From contig CAZJHO010000004.1 of assembly GCA_964546015.1 (NCBI GenBank), positions 62,001 to 126,000 of the forward strand: 64,000 nucleotides of DNA. Direction: 5' to 3'. Shown here piece after piece: positions 53,700 through 62,833 of the stretch (positions within the stretch are counted from its first letter, which is position 1; every line of letters begins with the position of its first letter). Under the pieces are notes generated by a model. The model was not told the DNA's origin. It saw only the letters and a program-made list of their open reading frames with translations, and ran no database searches. The position numbers and the translations under genes are program-made. This DNA is from JAFGVL01 sp964546015 (lineage in GTDB: Bacteria; Bacteroidota; Bacteroidia; Bacteroidales; Paludibacteraceae).

Positions 53700-55066
53700 A
53701 AAAACAATCAACATCTTCAAATAAAGGGTTATTGGTACTTTGTATAGCAGCTTTTTTAGTGCCTTTCATGGGCTCGTCGCTCAACTTGGCGTTGCCTCAA
53801 ATAAGCGAAGATTTTTCTATGAAAGCTGTTACTCTTACTTGGATGTCAACAGCTTATCTTATATCAACAGCTGTTTTTCAAGTACCTTTTGCGAAAATTG
53901 GCGATATGGTTGGGCGGAAAAAGATTTTTCGTAGTGGGGTTTTTGTTTTCTCTCTTTGCACCTTTTTAAGCAGTTTTGCTCCCAATGAAAATATACTCAT
54001 TCTTTTAAGATTTCTTTCAGGTATCGGTAGTGCTATGCTATTCAGTACCAGTATGGCTATACTCACTTCTCTTTTCCCACTAAATAAACGAGGTACTGCA
54101 TTAGGAATAAATTCGGCTGTCGTGTATGCTGCATTAGCTGTTGGCCCGTTCTTAGGTGGCATATTAACTAAATATCTTGGATGGCAAAGCATTTTCATAG
54201 TTAGTGCGACTATCGGATTTTCTGTAATTATTCTTAGTTATTTTTTCTTGAAGGGAGAATGGATAGAATCTAAAGGTGAAAAATTTGATGCGATCGGAGC
54301 ATTGGTTTATGCATTTGCATTATTTGCGTTGATTTACGGTTTTTCTAATCTACCTAAAATTTATGGAATTTTATGGTTGATAACAGGGGTTACTTCATTT
54401 ACTTTTTTTATTTATTGGGAGAGAAAAATTCCTTATCCGGTTTTCAATATCAGATTATTCAGTGGAAATCGTGTGTTCACGCTCTCTTCTTTAGCGGCTC
54501 TGATAAATTATGCTGCTACTTCTGCCATTGCTTTTATGCTTAGTCTTTATTTGCAGTTTGTTAGAGGATTTGAACCTAGTACGGCAGGATTTATTCTTAT
54601 CTCACAAGCATCTGTCCAGTCTATTTTTGCATTATGGGCAGGGAAATTATCTGACCATATTCCGCCTTCACGCTTAGCCACAATAGGAATGATGATTATT
54701 GTATTCACTCTTGTCGGATTAATAACGCTCTCTCCTGTTACTCCGATGTGGATGGTTATCTTGCTGCTTGTTTTCTTAGGAGTCGGATTTGGTATCTTTT
54801 CTTCTCCTAACACTAATGTAATAATGAGTTCTGTTGATAAGAAGTATTACGGACAAGCATCAGCAACTACCGGTACTGTAAGGCTTACAGGGCAAGCGTT
54901 CAGTATGGGTATAGCCGGAATGGCATTTTCGATGCAAATGGGGAATGCACGCATTACACCGGAAGTTTATCCTTTGTTTATGAAAAGTCTTCAAATCACT
55001 TTTATTATATTTTTGGTATTGTGTATCATAGGAGTTTACGCTTCATCTGTTCGTAATAAAAAATAA
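53696..55066 (+). CDS. MFS drug:H+ antiporter, DHA2 (14-TM) family
   Basis: A 456-residue multidrug-type exporter. ATG 53696 overlaps the permease stop. Motif C-like GSSLNLALPQISEDF (about 23-37), WMSTAYLISTAVFQVPFAKIGD (two pieces, about 43-64), motif A GRKKIFRSGVFVF and AVGPFLGGILTKYLGW (about 153-168) are seen; hydropathy gives about 14 segments. Substrate unknown. It continues the efflux-gene neighbourhood. Confidence 0.88.
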   Translation: MKKQSTSSNKGLLVLCIAAFLVPFMGSSLNLALPQISEDFSMKAVTLTWMSTAYLISTAVFQVPFAKIGDMVGRKKIFRSGVFVFSLCTFLSSFAPNENILILLRFLSGIGSAMLFSTSMAILTSLFPLNKRGTALGINSAVVYAALAVGPFLGGILTKYLGWQSIFIVSATIGFSVIILSYFFLKGEWIESKGEKFDAIGALVYAFALFALIYGFSNLPKIYGILWLITGVTSFTFFIYWERKIPYPVFNIRLFSGNRVFTLSSLAALINYAATSAIAFMLSLYLQFVRGFEPSTAGFILISQASVQSIFALWAGKLSDHIPPSRLATIGMMIIVFTLVGLITLSPVTPMWMVILLLVFLGVGFGIFSSPNTNVIMSSVDKKYYGQASATTGTVRLTGQAFSMGIAGMAFSMQMGNARITPEVYPLFMKSLQITFIIFLVLCIIGVYASSVRNKK

Positions 55067-55146
55067 TTTTGTTATAATTAGTCCTTTTTATTGACATTAA
55101 AAGTCAATTCATTAACTTTTAATTTTTTTACTATTTAATATTAGCA

Positions 55147-55154
55147 TAAGTTTG
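55147..55154 (+). promoter_or_regulatory. -7 box upstream of the TolC-like gene
   Basis: TAAGTTTG is an exact TAnnTTTG match 37 bp before the ATG, in the 125-bp gap after the MFS gene. The -33 region is a T tract without a clear TTTG. Confidence 0.45.
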
Positions 55155-55191
55155 TTCAATGTTTTTCTGATTAAACAACAAAAATTATTTT

Positions 55192-56484
55192 ATGCAAAGA
55201 ATATTTTTATCCATATTATTCGCCATGTTTTCTGTTTTGGCAATAGGACAACAATCGATTTATAAATTCACGCTTGAACAATGTTTGGATTATGCTTTTC
55301 GTAATAATTACAATTATCAAAGCATGAAGTTGAATGAAGAGACAAAAGAAGACTCTTACAAACAATCCAAGCAAGAAAGGCTTCCTAATTTAAACGCTTC
55401 GTTTAGTGAAAGTCTGAGTAGCAATAAAACGAATTCTTCTTCATGGGATGGAAATTATGGGTTGACAGCCAGCGTGCCTATTTATCAAGGTGGAACGATC
55501 TCTAATACGATTGAGAAAAGCAAACTGGAAAAAGAACAAACTACTTATCAAACATCACAATATGAAAACGAACTGACGATACAAATTTTACAAGCTTTTC
55601 TTACAGTGCTCGGTAACGAAGAATTATTAAAATATCAAGATGCAGTAGTAAAAGCAAGTGAAGAACAAATGAAACAGGGAAAGATACGCTTCGATGCCGG
55701 ACAAATTCTTGAGAGCGATTATCTGTTACTCAATGCCCAATATGCCAGCGACAAAAATAATATTGTTGACACACAAATTGCTCGCGATAACAGTTTACTT
55801 ACCTTAAAAAGCCTGTTGTCAATGGATCCTCTGCAAGAATTGGAAATTATTTATCCTGATACTTCGGCTATAGCGGCAATGGCTTTACTACCATCACAAG
55901 ATTATGCATTAGATCGGGCAATGCAAACGATGCCGACGCTCAAAATCTCTGATTACAATATTAATATTGCCAAAACAAGCCTGAAAATTTCCAAATCAGG
56001 TTATTATCCTACGCTAAATTTAAATGGAAGTATCGGCACGGGACATAGAGATGATTTTAATAACTTCGGCACGCAGTTGTCCGATGGACTGAACGAGCAA
56101 ATCGGGTTTTCGCTTAGTATCCCTATTTATGACAGAGGACGAAACCGATCAAAAGTAACCCAAAGTAAGATAGCTCTTCGTCAAGCTGAAAATGACCGTA
56201 AACAAACCGAATTGATCATTCGTCAAACAATATTGCAAGAATATCAAAATGTGGTGTCGGCGTACAATAAATATGAAGCTTCAAACATTAAACAAAATGC
56301 TTATTTAAAATCTTTTGAAGCCTACCGGGTGCAATTCGATGCAGGAGCAATTACGGCTGTCGATTTACTCCAACAACAAAACAATTACATCAGTGCGCTG
56401 AATGATTTTCTTCAAGCGAAATACGGATTCATCCTTAAACGCAAAGTATTAGATGTATATATGGGCGAAAAAATAAAAATGTAA
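55192..56484 (+). CDS. TolC-family outer-membrane efflux protein
   Basis: A 430-residue outer-membrane channel with signal peptide (MQRIFLSILFAMFSVLAIG) and two OEP repeats rich in coiled coil. TLEQCLDYAFRNNYNYQ starts repeat 1; GLTASVPIYQGG (about 86-97) and GFSLSIPIYDRGRNRSKV (about 304-321) are the two beta-barrel strand regions. It forms the outer part of the MacAB-type pump encoded next to it. Confidence 0.92.
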   Translation: MQRIFLSILFAMFSVLAIGQQSIYKFTLEQCLDYAFRNNYNYQSMKLNEETKEDSYKQSKQERLPNLNASFSESLSSNKTNSSSWDGNYGLTASVPIYQGGTISNTIEKSKLEKEQTTYQTSQYENELTIQILQAFLTVLGNEELLKYQDAVVKASEEQMKQGKIRFDAGQILESDYLLLNAQYASDKNNIVDTQIARDNSLLTLKSLLSMDPLQELEIIYPDTSAIAAMALLPSQDYALDRAMQTMPTLKISDYNINIAKTSLKISKSGYYPTLNLNGSIGTGHRDDFNNFGTQLSDGLNEQIGFSLSIPIYDRGRNRSKVTQSKIALRQAENDRKQTELIIRQTILQEYQNVVSAYNKYEASNIKQNAYLKSFEAYRVQFDAGAITAVDLLQQQNNYISALNDFLQAKYGFILKRKVLDVYMGEKIKM

Positions 56485-56486
56485 AA

Positions 56487-56515
56487 GCCCCACCAACCTT
56501 CCGCCAATTGGCGGA
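56487..56515. repeat. GC-rich palindrome after the TolC gene
   Basis: TCCGCCAATTGGCGGA (56500-56515) is a perfect 16-bp palindrome preceded by CCCCACCAACC; GGTGGGA recurs inverted ~30 bp later (56544-56550). It is 15 bp after the stop. Confidence 0.7.
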
Positions 56516-56600
56516 GAGGATCTTGTTCATTATTTAGAATAAAGGTGGGATAATTTCTTTACGAATAAATAGATATTTTTAATTATTAATACAGATTAAA

Positions 56601-56630
56601 AGCTCCTCCTTCAGAGGAGTTGGGGAGGCT
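56601..56630. repeat. GC-rich palindromic element immediately before macA
   Basis: AGCTCCTCC at the left is matched by GGGGAGGCT at the right with an internal CTCC/GGAG stem. Its right end (GGGGAGG) ends 6 bp before the macA ATG and could double as a strong Shine-Dalgarno, which is otherwise rare in this window. Confidence 0.65.
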
Positions 56631-56634
56631 TCTT

Positions 56635-57819
56635 ATGAAAAAGAAAACGATAATTATAATCATCGCTGCTGTAGTTGTTTTAGCGGTTTTGGCAATTATT
56701 TTATTCTCTTCTCGCAATGGTGAATGGAAAATAAACACAGCTCAAGCGGAAGAAAAAGAGGTAGAAATGACTGTAACCGCTACCGGTTATGTACAGCCGG
56801 TAGATAAAGTAGATGTGGGTACACAAGTTTCGGGTGTTATCGAGAAGATATTTGTCGATTTTAATTCTCAGGTAAAAAAAGGACAATTACTTGCCGAATT
56901 AGATAAATCCACTTTAACGGAAAAAGTGTCACAAGCACAGGCTTCATTAAGTAGTGCACAAAGTGAGCTTACTTATGCACAACAAAACTACGACCGCATA
57001 AAAATGATGTACGATGCCAAAGCTGCAGCACAAGCCTCGTACGAAGATGCAGTCAATAAATTAGCCCAGGCTAAAACAGCACTTGTCAATGCAAAAGCTA
57101 ATCTGCATCAAGCTCAGGTAAATTTATCGTATGCCGAAATCTATTCACCTATAGATGGTGTAGTTCTTAATCGGGCAGTTGACCAGGGCCAAACAGTAGC
57201 TGCTTCGTTCAACACACCAACCTTATTTACTATTGCAAACGACTTGACTAAAATGCAAGTGGAAGCCGATGTAGACGAAGCTGACATAGGTCAGGTAAAA
57301 ATAGGACAAAAAGTAACTTTTACAGTGGACGCTTATCCTGATTTGGTCTTTGACGGTAAAGTGAATCAAATACGCATGCAACCAACTGTTACCAGCAATG
57401 TGGTAACCTATACGGTTATTGTTGAGGCGCCTAATCCCGATGAAAAGCTATTTCCGGGTATGACAGCCAATATTACCATTACAACACAAATAGAAAAAGG
57501 ACTTACTGTGCCAACGGAAGCATTAAGTTTTAATCCTACGGAAGAAGTAATGAAAGGATTACGCATTAAACCGATTCAAGCTGCAGGAGAAAATACCAGA
57601 TTGTTTAAATCTGCTGTTTGGTTGAAATCGAACGACAAAATTTTTAAGAAAGCAGTAAAAGTTGGTTTGAATGATGGTATCTCAACCATTATTAATGACG
57701 GACTAAAATCCGGAGATACAGTTATTCTATCTGTTTCGAAAGTAGATAAAACCGATAAAGCTAATAACGAACCGACAAAAAATCCGTTAGTACCACAGCG
57801 CCCGGGAAGAAGAAGATAG
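56635..57819 (+). CDS. MacA-like periplasmic adaptor (membrane fusion protein)
   Basis: A 394-residue HlyD/RND-type adaptor. ATG 56635 gives an N-terminal TM (about 5-25, IIIIIAAVVVLAVLAIILF). Lipoyl half-motif VDVGTQVSGVIEKIFVDFNS (about 61-80), alpha-hairpin coiled coil with QAQASLSSAQSELTYAQQNY, second lipoyl half AEIYSPIDGVVLNRAVDQGQ, then beta-barrel and membrane-proximal domains. It bridges the TolC-like channel and the MacB-type permease. Confidence 0.92.
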   Translation: MKKKTIIIIIAAVVVLAVLAIILFSSRNGEWKINTAQAEEKEVEMTVTATGYVQPVDKVDVGTQVSGVIEKIFVDFNSQVKKGQLLAELDKSTLTEKVSQAQASLSSAQSELTYAQQNYDRIKMMYDAKAAAQASYEDAVNKLAQAKTALVNAKANLHQAQVNLSYAEIYSPIDGVVLNRAVDQGQTVAASFNTPTLFTIANDLTKMQVEADVDEADIGQVKIGQKVTFTVDAYPDLVFDGKVNQIRMQPTVTSNVVTYTVIVEAPNPDEKLFPGMTANITITTQIEKGLTVPTEALSFNPTEEVMKGLRIKPIQAAGENTRLFKSAVWLKSNDKIFKKAVKVGLNDGISTIINDGLKSGDTVILSVSKVDKTDKANNEPTKNPLVPQRPGRRR

Positions 57820-57908
57820 TTTAAAGATTTAAAGTTCAAAAATTGCTTTGATTGTAGCTTTTGGCTTAAAATCAGTTTGTGATCTTTGTATTTTTATAAA
57901 ATGAGATT

Positions 57909-58649
57909 ATGGGAAAAATATTAGAAATATTGGATCTTCGGCGGGTGTTTCTGGTTGGTAGCGAAGAAGTACACGCTCTTAGAGGTATTTCTTTCAGTAT
58001 CGAAAATGGCGAGTTTGTAAGTATAATGGGTGCCAGCGGTAGTGGGAAATCAACCTTGCTTAATATTTTAGGCTGTTTAGATAAACCTACTTCGGGCGAA
58101 TATTACATTGATGGTATTGCTGTCAGTCAGCGTTCAAAAGATGAACTTTCAACTATCCGCAATCGTAAAATCGGTTTTGTTTTTCAATCGTACAATTTGC
58201 TTTCGCGTACATCGGCACTCGAAAATGTAGAATTGCCTTTGCTTTACAATAACACAATTTCATCTAAGGAACGCCTCGAGCTGGCTAAATATGCTTTAGA
58301 ACAAGTTGGGTTGCAAGATCGTATGTATCATATGCCCAATCAGCTTTCGGGAGGGCAACAACAACGCGTAGCCATAGCTCGTGCCTTGGTAGGAAATCCG
58401 GTTATTTTACTGGCCGATGAAGCTACCGGAAATCTTGATACGCGAACTTCGTACGAAATCATGAGTTTGTTTCAAAAACTCAACTCAGAAGGAAAAACTA
58501 TTGCCTTTGTAACACACGAACCCGATATTGCTGCGTTTACAGGTCGTACTATTTCCTTGCGTGACGGGCATATTATTAAAGATGAAAAAGTAGATACGAA
58601 ATCAGCCAAAGAAGCCTTAGATGCTTTGCCTGTTTTTGATGATTATTAA
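57909..58649 (+). CDS. MacB-type ABC transporter ATP-binding protein
   Basis: A 246-residue LolD/MacB-class ATPase. Walker A GASGSGKSTLLNILG (about 40-54), Q-loop IGFVFQSYNLL (about 92-102), signature LSGGQQQRVAIARAL (about 146-160), Walker B VILLADEATGNLD (about 166-178) and switch His in VTHEPDIA. Unlike E. coli MacB, the ATPase and permease are separate genes. It lies 89 bp after the adaptor. Confidence 0.94.
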   Translation: MGKILEILDLRRVFLVGSEEVHALRGISFSIENGEFVSIMGASGSGKSTLLNILGCLDKPTSGEYYIDGIAVSQRSKDELSTIRNRKIGFVFQSYNLLSRTSALENVELPLLYNNTISSKERLELAKYALEQVGLQDRMYHMPNQLSGGQQQRVAIARALVGNPVILLADEATGNLDTRTSYEIMSLFQKLNSEGKTIAFVTHEPDIAAFTGRTISLRDGHIIKDEKVDTKSAKEALDALPVFDDY

Positions 58650-58679
58650 ATTGTAAATAGTAAAATTGTCAAAATACAT

Positions 58680-59900
58680 ATGAATATTCTCGATTTACTA
58701 AAAATAGCCTACAAAGCTTTACTGCGTAATAAAACGCGGGCTTTGCTTACTATGCTGGGAATTATTATTGGTATTGCGTCCGTAATTGCCATGGTAAGTT
58801 TGGGACAAAGTTCTTCCAAAAGCATCAGCGATCAAGTGTCAAGCATGGGCACTAATCTCATCATGGTAATGCGTGCCAGCCAACGGCAAGGAGGGGTGAA
58901 TATCGGTTCGGGGAATGTACAAACGCTTGTTGAGAAAGATGTGGATGCCATTCTGCAAAAAGCGAATTATATTGCCGAAGCTTCACCTGTAGTAAATACT
59001 GGAGGACAATTAGTATACGGAGCAAATAACTGGCCAGGCAGTGTTCGCGGCGGAAATATAAAGTATCTTTCCATTAATAAATATGAAGTAGAAGTCGGTA
59101 CAAACTTTACTGAGCGCGATGTGCGTACTTCGGCTAAAGTTTGTTTAGTAGGAAAAACTGTGGTTGATAATCTTTTTCCCAATGGCGAAGATCCTATCGG
59201 AAAAAGTATTCGTTTTAATAAGATTCCATTTAAAATTATTGGCGTACTCGCTTCCAAAGGGCAAAATCAAATGGGGCAAGACCAAGATGATATAGTAATT
59301 GCTCCTTTTACAACTGTACAAAAACGGATTTTGGCAATTAATTTTATACATATGATAGTAGCCTCAGCTGTCTCGGAAGACAAAGTTGAATTGGCTACCG
59401 AACAAATCTCGAATATTTTACGCGAACAACACAAGCTGCAAGTAGGACAAGAAGATGACTTTCAGGTGCGTACACAACAAGAAATGCTTAGTATGATGGA
59501 TTCTATCAGTGGTTTTCTTACCACATTATTGGCAGCCATTGCTTCCATTTCACTTATTGTTGGGGGGATCGGAATCATGAATATCATGTATGTAACCGTA
59601 ACCGAACGCACGAAGGAAATCGGACTACGCATGTCGATCGGGGCGCACAATAAAGATATTTTGCTGCAATTTCTTTGTGAAAGTACTATTTTAAGTCTTA
59701 TTGGGGGGATAATAGGTATTTTGTTTGGATTGCTTCTTTCCTATATTGCTTCCAGTGCGCTCAATTGGCCCTTTATTGTAAGTACATCGGCAGTAGGTAT
59801 TTCGTTTCTGGTATGTGCTTTCACAGGTATTTTCTTTGGCTGGTATCCGGCTAAAAAAGCAGCTTCTCTTGATCCGATTAATGCATTAAGATATGAATAA
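58680..59900 (+). CDS. MacB-type ABC transporter permease
   Basis: A 406-residue permease: TM1 with the signature RALLTMLGIIIGIASVIAMV (about 20-39), a periplasmic MacB_PCD domain (about 45-275), then three TMs (about 280-305, 330-355, 365-390) with GGIGIMNIMYVTVTERTKEIGLR (in pieces) and the GWYPAKKAASLDPINALRYE C-terminus. It completes the tripartite TolC-MacA-MacB efflux system. Confidence 0.93.
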   Translation: MNILDLLKIAYKALLRNKTRALLTMLGIIIGIASVIAMVSLGQSSSKSISDQVSSMGTNLIMVMRASQRQGGVNIGSGNVQTLVEKDVDAILQKANYIAEASPVVNTGGQLVYGANNWPGSVRGGNIKYLSINKYEVEVGTNFTERDVRTSAKVCLVGKTVVDNLFPNGEDPIGKSIRFNKIPFKIIGVLASKGQNQMGQDQDDIVIAPFTTVQKRILAINFIHMIVASAVSEDKVELATEQISNILREQHKLQVGQEDDFQVRTQQEMLSMMDSISGFLTTLLAAIASISLIVGGIGIMNIMYVTVTERTKEIGLRMSIGAHNKDILLQFLCESTILSLIGGIIGILFGLLLSYIASSALNWPFIVSTSAVGISFLVCAFTGIFFGWYPAKKAASLDPINALRYE

Positions 59901-59969
59901 GAAAAAGAAAAATTCAATAGATATTTCTTGTTTCTTTAACTCCTTATGATTTAGATATCAAAATTTTAT

Positions 59970-59977
59970 TATCTTTG
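59970..59977 (+). promoter_or_regulatory. -7 box of the rpsA promoter
   Basis: TATCTTTG matches TAnnTTTG. Transcription would start at about 59982-59985, giving a ~70-nt leader. No clear -33 TTTG is present 19-20 nt upstream. Confidence 0.6.
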
Positions 59978-59980
59978 TGC

Positions 59981-60029
59981 CCGCTAAAAATTATGTCTAA
60001 CCCGTCGGTCAAGTTTTAGCGGTTGATCG
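59981..60029 (+). promoter_or_regulatory. structured rpsA leader with interleaved stems
   Basis: CCGCTAAAA (59981-59989) pairs perfectly with TTTTAGCGG (60014-60022). CGGTCAA (60006-60012) can pair with TTGATCG (60023-60029) with one G-T. The four arms are interleaved (L1-L2-R1-R2), so the stems compete or form a pseudoknot just 24 nt before the rpsA ATG. A role in S1 autoregulation is inference. Confidence 0.5.
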
Positions 60030-60052
60030 GCATAAAAAAACAAACGACAATA

Positions 60053-61993
60053 ATGTCAGAAGAAAAAAACAAGGTGGAAGAAGAAGTTGTTTCTCCATCT
60101 CAAGAAGTAATTGAAGAAACACCTTCGAAAACTAAAAAACAAAAAGCGACTGTTGCAGACAATGTTGAATTTGATTGGGATGCCTATGAAAAAGGGGAAA
60201 CAGTTCGCGGTATAAGCAAAGACAAGCTTGAAAAAGCGTATGACAATACTCTAAATCAAGTAAAAGACCACGAAGTAGTAGAAGGAATTATTATTTCGAT
60301 GAACAAACGCGAAGTAGTTGTTAACATCGGTTTCAAATCGGATGGCGTTATCCCTATGAGTGAATTTCGTTATGATCCTGATTTAAAAGTTGGTGACAAA
60401 ATCGAAGTATATATAGAAAGCCAAGAAGATAAAAAAGGACAATTACTCCTTTCTCACAAACAAGCCCGTGCTACTCGTTCTTGGGATCGTGTTAACGAAG
60501 CCCTTAACAATAGCGAAATTATCAAAGGTTATGTAAAATGCCGTACTAAGGGTGGCATGATTGTAGATGTATTCAGTATCGAAGCGTTCTTACCAGGCTC
60601 ACAAATCGATGTTAAGCCAATACGCGACTATGATGTATTTGTTGGAAAAACCATGGAATTCAAAGTGGTTAAAATCAATCACGAATTCAAAAATGTGGTT
60701 GTTTCTCACAAAGCACTTATCGAAGCTGAATTGGAAGCTCAAAAGAAAGAAATTATCTCACACCTTGAAAAAGGACAGGTATTGGAAGGTATCGTTAAAA
60801 ACATCACTTCATACGGTGTGTTTATTGACCTTGGCGGGGTAGATGGATTGATTCATATCACAGACCTTTCTTGGGGTCGTGTAAATCATCCTGAAGAGGT
60901 TGTTAAGTTAGATGAGAAACTGAATGTAGTTATTCTTGATTTCGATAACGAGAAAAAACGCATTGCTCTTGGTTTGAAACAACTTACTCCTCATCCATGG
61001 GATGCATTAGATGCAAACCTTGCTATTGGCGATAAAGTAAAAGGTAAAGTGGTTGTTATGGCCGACTATGGTGCATTTGTAGAAATTGCTCCAGGTGTAG
61101 AAGGTTTAATCCATGTTTCTGAAATGTCATGGTCACAACACTTGCGTTCAGCTCAAGATTTCTTAAAAGTAGGAGACGAAATAGAAGCTGTTGTTTTGAC
61201 CCTTGACCGTGAAGAACGCAAAATGTCTTTGGGTATCAAACAATTGAAAGCTGATCCATGGGAAACCATCGAAACTAAATATGCTGTTGGTACTAAACAC
61301 AAAGCAAAAGTTCGCAACTTTACTAACTTTGGTGTGTTTGTAGAAATTGAAGAAGGTGTTGACGGATTAATCCATATCAGCGACTTGTCTTGGACTAAAA
61401 AAATCAAACATCCATCAGAATTCACTCAAATAGGTGCTGAAATCGATGTAGTTGTTTTAGACATTGACAAGGAAAACCGTCGTTTAAGTTTAGGGCACAA
61501 ACAATTGGAAGAAAATCCATGGGATGTATTCGAAACATTGTTTATTGTTGACTCTATCCACGAAGGAACTATTGTCGAAATGCAAGACAGAGGTGCTGTA
61601 ATCGCTCTTCCTTACGGTGTAGAAGGATTTGCTACTCCAAAGCATTTAGTAAAAGAAGATGGAACACAAGCCAAAGTTGATGAAAAACTTCAATTCAAAG
61701 TAATTGAGTTTAACAAAGATGCAAAACGCATTATCCTTTCTCACAGCCGTATCCACGAAGATTTGCAAAAAACTGCAAACGAAGGAGAAGAAGTGAAAAA
61801 AGAAAAAGCAAAAAAATCGAAAAAGGAATCAACATCATCAACTCCGGTTATCGAAAAAACAACTTTAGGCGACATTCAATCATTAGTTGATTTAAAAGAC
61901 CAAATGGAAAATGCCGCAGTTGAAGAAAAACCTAAAAAGAAAGCTTCAACCAAAAAAGTGAAAGAAAACAAATCAGAAGAAAGTGCTGAATAA
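60053..61993 (+). CDS. rpsA: 30S ribosomal protein S1
   Basis: A 646-residue S1 protein with six S1 motifs. Domains 1-2 (about 72-145, 157-230) bind the ribosome (VVEGIIISMNKREVVVNIGF; IIKGYVKCRTKGGMIVDVF). Domains 3-6 (about 243-312, 328-398, 413-485, 500-570) bind mRNA (e.g. GVFIDLGGVDGLIHITDLSW, GAFVEIAPGVEGLIHVSEMS). A Lys/Glu-rich tail (~575-646) is typical of Bacteroidota. ATG 60053 is used; the ORF extends ten codons upstream into the leader hairpin, which is not expected to be translated. Confidence 0.95.
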   Translation: MSEEKNKVEEEVVSPSQEVIEETPSKTKKQKATVADNVEFDWDAYEKGETVRGISKDKLEKAYDNTLNQVKDHEVVEGIIISMNKREVVVNIGFKSDGVIPMSEFRYDPDLKVGDKIEVYIESQEDKKGQLLLSHKQARATRSWDRVNEALNNSEIIKGYVKCRTKGGMIVDVFSIEAFLPGSQIDVKPIRDYDVFVGKTMEFKVVKINHEFKNVVVSHKALIEAELEAQKKEIISHLEKGQVLEGIVKNITSYGVFIDLGGVDGLIHITDLSWGRVNHPEEVVKLDEKLNVVILDFDNEKKRIALGLKQLTPHPWDALDANLAIGDKVKGKVVVMADYGAFVEIAPGVEGLIHVSEMSWSQHLRSAQDFLKVGDEIEAVVLTLDREERKMSLGIKQLKADPWETIETKYAVGTKHKAKVRNFTNFGVFVEIEEGVDGLIHISDLSWTKKIKHPSEFTQIGAEIDVVVLDIDKENRRLSLGHKQLEENPWDVFETLFIVDSIHEGTIVEMQDRGAVIALPYGVEGFATPKHLVKEDGTQAKVDEKLQFKVIEFNKDAKRIILSHSRIHEDLQKTANEGEEVKKEKAKKSKKESTSSTPVIEKTTLGDIQSLVDLKDQMENAAVEEKPKKKASTKKVKENKSEESAE

Positions 61994-62002
61994 ATTATTA
62001 AC

Positions 62003-62031
62003 AAAAGGGTAAAAATCTTTTTTACCCTTTT
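62003..62031 (+). terminator. terminator of rpsA
   Basis: AAAAGGGTAAAAA pairs with TTTTTTACCCTTTT around a 2-nt loop. The T tract overlaps the -33 region of the next promoter. Confidence 0.88.
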
Positions 62032-62058
62032 GTTGTTCTAATTATTTATTTATATTTG
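62029..62058 (+). promoter_or_regulatory. promoter of the OmpA-like lipoprotein gene
   Basis: TTTG (62029-62032), 18-nt spacer, TATATTTG (62051-62058): an almost ideal Bacteroidota promoter 37 bp before the ATG, overlapping the preceding terminator. Confidence 0.7.
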
Positions 62059-62094
62059 CCAAAGATTTTATAAACCAATAATAATTTTAAATTT

Positions 62095-62715
62095 ATGAAA
62101 AAGACAATTCTTTTATCAGCAATCGTAGCTTTATTCATTGCTACAGGATGCTCAAGTTCAAAAGTTAACAATGATCTTGCTGCACAACGCCAATCAATTG
62201 GTCAACTTCAACAACAATTAGCTCAACAAGAAGAGCAAATTAAACAATTACAAGGATGCGACAATATCGATGGTGTTCCTGTAAAAGAAATCATTGCCGG
62301 ATTGCAATATCAAGTAGATCAAAATGCTAATGTAATGAACAAAGCTCGCAAAGATTTGTATGACCACTTGAATAATTTAAGCGGAGAGTGCTCAAAATCA
62401 GCTAAAGCTGAAGGTGTTGTAACTTTCGCTAATGCTTCTTCTAAAGTTACTGCAAACGCTGCTCTTGATGGTATCGCAGCTAAATTGAAAGCAGATAAAA
62501 GCTTAAAAGCAAAAGCAATTGGTTATACAGACTGTGTTGGTAATGATTCTTTTAACTTAAAACTTTCTAAAGAAAGAGCTGAAGCTGTAAAAAAATATTT
62601 AGTAAGCAAAGGTGCTAGCGCTGATCAAATCACAACTGATGGTTTAGGTTCTAAAAATCCGATTTCAGAGGATAAAGCTAAAAACCGTCGCGTAGAAGTA
62701 ACTATCGTAAAATAA
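62095..62715 (+). CDS. OmpA-family peptidoglycan-associated lipoprotein
   Basis: A 206-residue lipoprotein: signal peptide with lipobox ATGC (Cys19), a coiled-coil region (QRQSIGQLQQQLAQQEEQIKQ, in part) and a C-terminal OmpA/Pal domain (about 107-206) with GYTDCVGNDSFNLKLSKERA and NRRVEVTIVK, which holds the Asp/Arg pair that binds diaminopimelate. It tethers outer membrane to cell wall. Strong promoter and codon regularity suggest high expression. Cysteines in LQGCDN and GECSK could form a disulfide. Confidence 0.9.
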   Translation: MKKTILLSAIVALFIATGCSSSKVNNDLAAQRQSIGQLQQQLAQQEEQIKQLQGCDNIDGVPVKEIIAGLQYQVDQNANVMNKARKDLYDHLNNLSGECSKSAKAEGVVTFANASSKVTANAALDGIAAKLKADKSLKAKAIGYTDCVGNDSFNLKLSKERAEAVKKYLVSKGASADQITTDGLGSKNPISEDKAKNRRVEVTIVK

Positions 62716-62740
62716 TAAGGATTAGTTATAAAAACAAGAA

Positions 62741-62771
62741 AAAGAGTGAGGCAAATTACCTCACTTTTTTT
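62741..62771 (+). terminator. terminator of the OmpA-like gene
   Basis: AGTGAGG (62745-62751) pairs with CCTCACT (62759-62765) flanked by an A tract and a seven-T run. Confidence 0.85.
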
Positions 62772-62833
62772 GTACCTACTATTTTGCTTTCATTGGATTT
62801 CGTAGGCTGTGTGCAATTTGTGTGCAACAGCAA

